Source of the DNA: Herbidospora daliensis
GTDB lineage: Bacteria > Actinomycetota > Actinomycetes > Streptosporangiales > Streptosporangiaceae
Reading direction: 5' to 3'
DNA: 64,000 nt
Assembly (NCBI RefSeq): GCF_001570585.1
Contig: NZ_BBXF01000001.1
Location: forward strand, 1,109,691 to 1,173,690
The translations under genes were made by a program, and so were the position numbers. The first letter of the stretch is position 1, and every line of letters begins with the position of its first letter. Of the stretch, positions 52,334-59,200 are shown piece by piece. The notes beneath the pieces are model-generated. The model saw nothing but the letters and a program-made list of their open reading frames with translations, made no database searches and was not told where the DNA came from.

Positions 52334-52353
52334 CGGTCCCGGGACCGGGCGAC
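52328..52353 (-). terminator. 26-bp perfect palindrome after the glucanase gene
   Basis: The two 13-bp arms (core GGTCCCGGGACC) are exactly complementary with no loop. It lies 17 nt after the stop of the minus-strand glucanase gene, so it is a likely terminator for it. It is fused to the last 29-bp repeat. Confidence 0.7.
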
Positions 52354-52370
52354 TCCGCTGCATGGATGAG

Positions 52371-55300
52371 TTACACGTAGACGCCGAATTCCCAGAGGGA
52401 GTAGCCCCATGGTGTGCCGCGTTGGGTCATCTCCACCCGCACGTACCGGGCCGTCGCCGTCAGGTTGAGGCTGTCGAAGCCGCCGTCGCCCGTCGTGGTC
52501 GCGAAGGATTCGGTCCAGGTCGTGCCGTTGGTGCTGGTCAGGATGCGATACGACTTTCCGTAGGCCCCCTCCCAGGCCAACTGCACGTGTTTCACCGCCT
52601 GGTTGGAGCCCAGGTCGACCTGGATCCACTGGGGGTCGGCCCATTCGCTGGCCCAGCGGGTGGTGTAGCTGCCGTCGGTGGCGCGGGCGGCGTTGAAGGG
52701 GCCGCCGTCGCCGGTGGCCTGGTAGGTCGAGGCCGTCGTGGTCTTGCCGGCGGCCACGTTGGTGCCGGACACCACCGGGGGCACGACCCGGAACGACTTG
52801 GTCTCGATGCCGACGTTGCCGTGGCCGTCGTAGGCGTATACGTAGACCTTCCAGACGCCCATGGCCTGCGGCGCGGTGACCGAGAAGCGGCCGGGGGCGG
52901 TCTCGGTGAACCGCACGTGGTCGAAGCCGCGGTTCCCGTTGACGTGCTTGTTGGAGAACATCAGGTTGTAGCGGATCAGGTCGCCGTTCGGGTCCGTCGT
53001 GTTGGTCTCCACGACGAACTGGGAGCCCGCGGGGACGGCCGTCTGGTTCTGGACGGTCATCGAGTTGATCTCCGGCGGGGTGTTGGCCGAGGCCGTGCCC
53101 GTGTAGGCCCGCTTCAGCGAGTGGTAGCCGTGCCGCCGCCAGCCGCCCGTGAGGGTGTTGAGCCAGACGCCACCGAAGTCGTTCTCCAGGCCGTAGTGGA
53201 ACTGGGTCGCGCCCAGCGCCACGCCGGTGTGGTTGTGGATGGCGTTGTAGCTGGCCGTGTACATGTCGCGTTTCTGCAGGTCCGTGGGCTCGGTCGGCAC
53301 CCCGTTGACGTCGTTGGGCACCTCCCACTCGCCGTCGGGGCCGGCTTCGGTGACGATGTAGGGCTTGGTGTAGCCGCCGTTGATCCAGTCGGTGCGGACG
53401 GTGTGGATCGCGCCGTAGGAGTTGACCGCCAGCAGGTCGAGGGCGGGCGAGTGGGCCTTGTAGTAGGTCCAGGCGAAGGTGTAGGCGTCGGTCGAGGTCA
53501 CCGGGTGGTTCGGGTCGGCCGCCTTGATGGCGACGGCGACCTCGTTGACGAACTGGGCGTAGGCGACGCGCCGGGCCTCGACGGTGGCGGCGGGCAGGCC
53601 GTGGTCCTGCATCGTCAGGACGACCTCGTTGCCGACGTCCCACATGAGCACGCCCTGGCGGCCCTTCAGGGCGTTCACCCGGGCCACGATCTCGGCCTTC
53701 ACGGCGGTCTTGTACGCCGTGTCGTTCACGTAGTCGGCCCCCTGGTTGAGCCAGTGGCCGACGATCACCTTGAGGCCGTGCTGGGCGGCCTTGTCGAGCA
53801 GGGCCGGGGTGGCGTCGTCGACGCCCCAGATGCGGATCGTGTTGACGCCCATGTTCTTCAGGTCGCGCATGTAGCCGTCGCCGGCGCCCTGCGGCGGGCC
53901 GTACGTGAGGCCCTTGACCTCCCACGGCTGGCCATTCACCTGGAGCTGCCAGTTGCCCTGGGTGCCCGTCACCCGCACGACCGACGGGCCCGCCGGGGTC
54001 GCCGGGTCGGTCATCGCGGTCGGGGTGGTGCCGGTCTGGCGGGCGACCTGGACCCAGTCGACGCTCAGCACGCCCCCCGGCGTGGTCGCGGCCGTCGGGG
54101 TGGTCTGACCGGCCAGCGCGTTCGGCAGCGAGCCGCCGATGGCCAGGTCGAGCCGCAGGTAGAAGCCATGATGGATGGCCGCCTGCCAGGCCGCCACGCC
54201 GACCTGGGACTCCCTGACGACCCAGGTCTGCCGGCCGTCGAGGTAGAAGCGGATCTCCTCGTCGGTCTTGGTGCGGTCGATGATCTGTGTGTACTCGTGG
54301 TAGCCGGTCTGGCAGCCGGTGCACGACGCGAAACCGCTGGTGCGGCCGTCGTACTCGTTGCAGACGCCGGCGGGCGCGGTGCCGCAGTGGAGGGTCTGGG
54401 CGAGCTGGTTGCGGCCGTTGACGTTGGTCATGATGTCGGTCTCGCCGACGCCGGGCCAGTTGGTGTAGTTGCCGCGGTAGGCGGCGCCGGTGGCGCGGAA
54501 GCCGGGCCAGTAGCCGAGGGCGTTGGCGACGTCGGGCTGCTTGAGGCGGGCGCTGAACCGCAACATCTGGCCGGGCTGCGGGGCGAAGTCGGTGCGCTGG
54601 GTCTCGACGCGGCCGGAGGTCCAGTTGCCGCCGCCGTCGCGCAGCGCCTTGATCTCCAGGAAGCCCTGGCCGTTCAGCGCCACGTTGGCGGTGGAGGCGC
54701 TCATCGTCTCGACCTCGCCGGTGCCCCAGTTGGCGGCCCCGCCGGGGTAGGAGGTGCCGGTGCGCAGCAGCCAGTTGGCGGCGCTCGGCGAGGTGCCGGC
54801 CGTGCCGGTGAAGTCGTCGCGCCAGACCTCGGTCCAGTCGCCGGGCGGCTCCTGGGTGCCGCCGCCGTCGCCCTGGTAGACGGCCATCTCCCACAGGCTG
54901 TAGCCCCAGCCGGAGTTGCGGGCGGTGCCGTGCATGCGGATGTAGCGGCCGGTCCCGCTCACGTTGAGGGTCTGCGTGCCGCCGGCGCCCGTCGTGGTGC
55001 TGTGGAGGTCGGTCCAGGTCGTGCCGTTCGTGCTCGACTGGATCTTGTACGCCGTCGCGTACGCGCCCTCCCAGGTCAGCACGACCTTGCAGACCGGCAG
55101 CGACGAGCCGAGGTCCACCTGGAGCCACTGCGGGTCGCTGTAGGCGCTCGACCAGCGGGTCGTGGCGGAGCCGTCGAACGCGGCGCTCGCGGGGGTCCCG
55201 GCGTTCTCGAGGCTGGAGGCGGTCGCCGTCTTGCCCTGGGCCACGTTGGTGGTGCCGCACGTGCCGCCGGGGTCGCCGGTGCCGCCGCCCGTACCGAAGA

Positions 55301-55757
55301 CCTGGAACTCCCACAGGGAGTAGCCGTAGCCGGTGCCGCGCTGGGTGCCGTAGAGGCGGACGTACCGGCCGGAACCGGTGACGTTCAGGGTCTGGACGCC
55401 GCCCGCGCCGGTCGTGGTGGTGTAGACGTCGGTCCAGGTCGTGCCGTTGGTGCTGGTCTGGATGGCGAAGGAGCGGCCGAAGGCGGCCTCCCAGTGCAGC
55501 ACGACCTGGCTGATCTGCTGGGTCGAGCCGAGGTCGGCCTGGATCCACTGCGGGTCGCTGAAGTTGGAGGCCCAGCGGGTGGTGAGGTCGCCGTCGAAGG
55601 CGGCGGACGGGACGAAGGCCCCGCCCTCGGAAGAGGAGGCGGTCGCGGGTTTGCCCTGCGAGAGCGGCGGATCGGCGGCCGCCGCCGGGGAGGTGACGGC
55701 CAGCCCGGACGCGACGAGCGCGACCAGGGTGGCGATGAACAGGCCTAAGCGGGACAC
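52371..55757 (-). CDS. Large secreted multidomain glycosidase: CBM32-CBM32-GH16-like-GH-A barrel-CBM32
   Basis: An 1128-residue protein from GTG (AGGAG 5-6 nt upstream) with a signal peptide (about 1-27, ending PAAAA). Two F5/8-type CBM32 modules (about 30-160 and 170-295) precede a GH16-like beta-1,3-glucanase domain (about 310-560). Its motif is GETDIMTNV: nucleophile Glu439 and Asp441 remain, but the acid/base position is Thr444 instead of Glu. A clan GH-A barrel (about 590-880) carries WDVGNEVV (acid/base Glu711) and YIVTEAGPDG (nucleophile Glu804). An Ig-like domain and a third CBM32 (about 985-1128) end it. It likely binds and degrades beta-1,3- or mixed glucans outside the cell. The upstream region has two perfect LacI-type palindromes. 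Confidence 0.88.
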   Translation of the reverse strand: MSRLGLFIATLVALVASGLAVTSPAAAADPPLSQGKPATASSSEGGAFVPSAAFDGDLTTRWASNFSDPQWIQADLGSTQQISQVVLHWEAAFGRSFAIQTSTNGTTWTDVYTTTTGAGGVQTLNVTGSGRYVRLYGTQRGTGYGYSLWEFQVFGTGGGTGDPGGTCGTTNVAQGKTATASSLENAGTPASAAFDGSATTRWSSAYSDPQWLQVDLGSSLPVCKVVLTWEGAYATAYKIQSSTNGTTWTDLHSTTTGAGGTQTLNVSGTGRYIRMHGTARNSGWGYSLWEMAVYQGDGGGTQEPPGDWTEVWRDDFTGTAGTSPSAANWLLRTGTSYPGGAANWGTGEVETMSASTANVALNGQGFLEIKALRDGGGNWTSGRVETQRTDFAPQPGQMLRFSARLKQPDVANALGYWPGFRATGAAYRGNYTNWPGVGETDIMTNVNGRNQLAQTLHCGTAPAGVCNEYDGRTSGFASCTGCQTGYHEYTQIIDRTKTDEEIRFYLDGRQTWVVRESQVGVAAWQAAIHHGFYLRLDLAIGGSLPNALAGQTTPTAATTPGGVLSVDWVQVARQTGTTPTAMTDPATPAGPSVVRVTGTQGNWQLQVNGQPWEVKGLTYGPPQGAGDGYMRDLKNMGVNTIRIWGVDDATPALLDKAAQHGLKVIVGHWLNQGADYVNDTAYKTAVKAEIVARVNALKGRQGVLMWDVGNEVVLTMQDHGLPAATVEARRVAYAQFVNEVAVAIKAADPNHPVTSTDAYTFAWTYYKAHSPALDLLAVNSYGAIHTVRTDWINGGYTKPYIVTEAGPDGEWEVPNDVNGVPTEPTDLQKRDMYTASYNAIHNHTGVALGATQFHYGLENDFGGVWLNTLTGGWRRHGYHSLKRAYTGTASANTPPEINSMTVQNQTAVPAGSQFVVETNTTDPNGDLIRYNLMFSNKHVNGNRGFDHVRFTETAPGRFSVTAPQAMGVWKVYVYAYDGHGNVGIETKSFRVVPPVVSGTNVAAGKTTTASTYQATGDGGPFNAARATDGSYTTRWASEWADPQWIQVDLGSNQAVKHVQLAWEGAYGKSYRILTSTNGTTWTESFATTTGDGGFDSLNLTATARYVRVEMTQRGTPWGYSLWEFGVYV

Positions 55758-55789
55758 GGCCGCTCCTTGGGGGGTGAAGGGCTTCGCGG

Positions 55790-55807
55790 TTGGAGAGCGC
55801 TCTCCAA
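55790..55807. promoter_or_regulatory. 18-bp perfect LacI-type palindrome before the glucanase
   Basis: TTGGAGAGCGCTCTCCAA is fully symmetrical, with the central CpG typical of LacI-family operators. It starts 33 nt upstream of the glucanase GTG, well placed for repression. Confidence 0.75.
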
Positions 55808-55912
55808 ATCAAGAGACTCGCGCGGGCGGCTGACAGGTGTCAAGGCCCCAATCCCCGGCGGGGAAACACCCACGAAACACCCGGGAGGGCCGGAAGGGGG
55901 CGTCGGCGCAGG

Positions 55913-55928
55913 TGGAGAGCGCTCTCCA
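55913..55928. promoter_or_regulatory. 16-bp perfect LacI-type palindrome, second copy
   Basis: TGGAGAGCGCTCTCCA repeats the inner 16 bp of the element at 55790-55807, with 123 bp between their starts. Paired LacI-type sites at such a distance allow DNA looping; binding is inferred. Confidence 0.7.
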
Positions 55929-56092
55929 TCGATGAAGACCGCCGACCGAAACACCCGCTTTGACCTGCAGTAAGACGCCGCCTGACCTAGATCGTCTGGT
56001 CGCCCGGCTGTCAAGGGGTGCCGCTGAATCGGCGCTAAAACTGCAGGACGTTACCGCGATGTCATGAAAAGTAATGAAATTTCATCGTTTCC

Positions 56093-56122
56093 TTGACCCT
56101 GCCGAAAGCGCGTCCCTAGCCT
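56093..56122 (+). promoter_or_regulatory. Predicted sigma70-like promoter of the NRPS operon
   Basis: TTGACC (56093-56098) and TAGCCT (56117-56122) are 18 nt apart, so transcription would begin near 56129, some 9 nt before the CebR-type operator. Confidence 0.5.
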
Positions 56123-56137
56123 CGCTGAAGGGCGTAG

Positions 56138-56151
56138 TGGGAGCGCTCCCA
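56138..56151 (+). promoter_or_regulatory. Perfect CebR-type operator in the NRPS leader
   Basis: TGGGAGCGCTCCCA is the exact 14-bp palindrome known as the CebR binding site of streptomycetes, where it is released by cellobiose or cellotriose. It lies about 10-23 nt after the predicted transcription start, a roadblock position. A one-mismatch copy is at 8281-8294. Confidence 0.75.
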
Positions 56152-56274
56152 AATCACTCGGCGGGGGCGCGGATTCGTGCTGTCCGCGATGCGAGACGCG
56201 GGCGGTCCCCGGCCGGTCGCAGCTCGCGCCGCGCATCTGCCCGAAGACGGGCCTCGACGAATCCGGAGCATCTG

Positions 56275-59200
56275 TTGACCAGTCTCTCCCCGGCCAAACA
56301 GGCACTTCTCGCTCGCCGGCTCCAGCGCCGGACCGTCTCGGAGACCATCGCGCCACGTTCACCCGAGGTCGTCCCGCCGTTGTCGCACGCGCAGGAACGC
56401 CTGTGGTTCCTGGAGCACTACCGGGCGGGCACGACGGCGTACACGGTCCCCTTCACGGTCCGCCTCACCGGCGACCTCGACGCGGCGGCCTTCGAGGCGG
56501 CGGTGACCGAGGTCTCGCGGCGGCACGAGAGCCTCCGCATGCGTTTCCTCGCCTCCGACGACGGCCTCCCCGAGGTGGTCGTCGACCCCGAGCCGTCGAC
56601 CGAGTTCACGCTCGTCGAGGCCGGCTCGGAGGAGGCCGCGCGGGAGCTGATGGCCGAACTGCAGACCCGCACCTTCGACCTGTCGGCCGGCGGGCTGCTG
56701 CGCGTCCTGCTGATCCGGCTGGCCGCCGACGACCACGTGCTGCTGATGGCCGCCCACCACGCGATCACCGACGGCTGGTCGGGCGAGATCCTGCTGCGCG
56801 AACTGCTGGCCCTGCACGCGGGCGAGACCCTCGACCCGCTGCCGATCCAGTACGGCGACTACGCCCTGTGGGAACGCACCCGCGACCACACCCGCGACCT
56901 GGCCTACTGGCGCGAGCGGCTGACCGGGGTGCCGCCGCTGGAGCTGCCGCTCGACTTCCCCCGCCCGGCCGAGCAGACCACCAGCGGACAGGGCCGGCGG
57001 TTCCGCGTCGACACCGAGCTGCTGGGCCGGTTCACCGACCAGGGGGTGACGCCCTACATGGTCATGCTGGCCGCGCTCCAGCTCACCCTCGGCAAGTGGT
57101 CGGGGCAGCCCGACTTCGCGGTCGGCTCGCCGGTCAGCGGACGGCCGCTGCCCGAGCTCGAACCCCTCGCCGGCATGTTCGTCAACACCCTCGCCATGCG
57201 GGCCGACCTGTCGGGCGACCCCACCTTCGGGGAGTTCCTGCTCCGGGTCCGCGACTCCTGCCTGGACGCCTACGCCCACCAGGAGGTGCCGTTCGACAAG
57301 CTGGTCGGCGAGCTGAAGGTGGAGCGCGACGTCAGCCGGTCGGCGGTGTTCCAGGTGCTGCTGGCGCTGCAGAACTACCGGGCGCCCGACGACAACGGGC
57401 TGGCGGTCTCGCCGTTCCACCCCGAGGCGACGGTCAGCCGCTTCGACCTGGCCTTCTACCTGTGGGACGACGACGGCCTGCTCATCTACAACCCCGACCT
57501 GTTCCGGCCCGAGACCGTCACGCTGCTGATCGACTCGCTGACGACGGTTCTGCGGGCCGCGCCCGAGACCCCGTTGTCGCAGGTGGCGTGGGTGCCCGAC
57601 GCCGAAGGGGTGCTGGCGCTGGGCGTCGCGCCCCCCGCCCGGCCCTTGGCGGCGCGGCTGCTGCACGAGCTGCCCTCGGGCGACGCCGAGGTGGCCGTGG
57701 TGTTCGGGGACGAGGCGCTGACGTACCGGGAACTGGACCTTCGCGCCAACCATCTGGCCCACCGGCTGCGCTCCCTGGGGGTGCGGCCCGGCGACCGGGT
57801 GGCGGTCTGCCTGGAGCAGTCGGCCGGGCTGGCCGTCGCCCTGCTGGGCGTGCTCAAGGCGGGCGCGGCCTACGTCCCGCTCGACCCGGAGCAGCCGGAC
57901 GACCGGCTCGCCTACCTGATCGGCGACTCGCGGGCGCGGCTCTCGGTCACCGGACGCCCGTTGCCCGGCGGCACCGTCGAGCTCGGCCTGGAACCGGGCG
58001 AGGCGGACAACCCGCCCGACACCGGCGTCACCCCCGACGACCTGGCCTACGTGATCTACACCTCCGGCACGACCGGCCGCCCCAAGGGCGTGGCGGTGCA
58101 GCACCGCGAGGTGCTGACCTACCTGTCGGGGGTGCGGGAGCGGTTCGGCATCGAGGACGGGAAGGTCTTCGCCCTCCCCCAGTCGCTCGCCTTCGACTTC
58201 GGGGTGACGATCTTCTACCTGTCGCTGATGACGGGCGGCACCCTGCACCTGATCCCGCCGAAGTCGACCGACCCGTGGCCGGTCCGCCCCGACTACCTGA
58301 AGATGACCCCCTCCCACCTGGCGGCCCTCGACGTCGAGCCGCCCAGGGAGCTGCTCATCCTCGGCGGCGAGGCGTCGACCGTCGGCTGGGCCTCGGATCT
58401 GGCCGGACGCTGCCGGGTGGTCAACCACTACGGCCCCACCGAGGCCACCGTCGGCGTGACCACCTTCGAGGTCGAGCCCGGCCAGACCGGCCAGGCCACG
58501 CTGCCCATCGGCCGGCCGCTGCCGGGGGCGCGGGTCTACGTCCTGGACGAGCACATGCGGCCCGTCCCGCCCGGGGTCACCGGGGAGATCCACCTGGGCG
58601 GCGACCGGCTCGCCCGCGGCTACCTCGGCAAGCCCGCCCTCACCGCCGAGAAGTTCCTCCCCGACCCCTACGGCCCGCCCGGCTCCCGCGTCTACCGGAC
58701 CGGCGACCTGGGCCGGTGGACCCACGACGGCGTGCTGCAGTTCCTCGGCCGCCGCGACCTCCAGGTCAAGATCCGGGGCTACCGGGTCGAGCTGAGCGAG
58801 GTCGAGACCGTGCTCGCGGAGCATCCCGCCGTCGCGCAGGCGGTGGTGGAGCTGCGGGAGCAACGGCTGGTCGCCTACCTGGTCGGGGACGAGATCCCGG
58901 CCGCCGACCTGCGGGCCTGGGCCAAGGACCGGCTGCCCGACTACATGGTCCCGGCCCGCTGGACGTGGCTCGACGTGCTGCCGCTCAAGTCGCACGGCAA
59001 GGTCGACCGCGCGGCGCTGCCGTCGCCCGACGAGCCGGCCATGACCGGCCTGGTCGCGCCCGAGACGGAGGCCGAGGAGACGATCGCCGCGATCTGGGCG
59101 GCGGTGCTCGGGCTGGAGCGGGTCGGGGTGACCGACGACTTCTTCGACCTGGGCGGCCACTCGCTGCTGGCCATGCAGGTGGTGGCCCGGATGCGCAAGG

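Larger units (their letters stand above)
51731..52370. other. Gene-free 640-bp intergenic block rich in repeats
   Basis: Between two convergent genes no credible coding sequence exists: the frames that stay open here are broken up by repeats whose period (85 bp) is not a multiple of three. It holds two different tandem-repeat families and a palindromic terminator, described separately, plus an 18-bp element shared with 32555-32572. Confidence 0.8.
55758..56274. other. 517-bp divergent control region between glucanase and NRPS genes
   Basis: No gene is supported here. Toward the glucanase lie palindromes at 55790-55807 and 55913-55928, and a TGACA-GG-TGTCA dyad at 55831-55842. Toward the NRPS lie a predicted promoter and a CebR-identical operator. 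The frame open from an ATG at 56074 reads as low-complexity arginine/serine text and is taken as leader. Confidence 0.75.

Noticed and set aside
51725..52363. 212-residue minus-strand frame across the repeat block
   Set aside because: The 85-bp repeat period shifts frame every unit, no domain is present and it includes terminator and repeats; judged non-coding.
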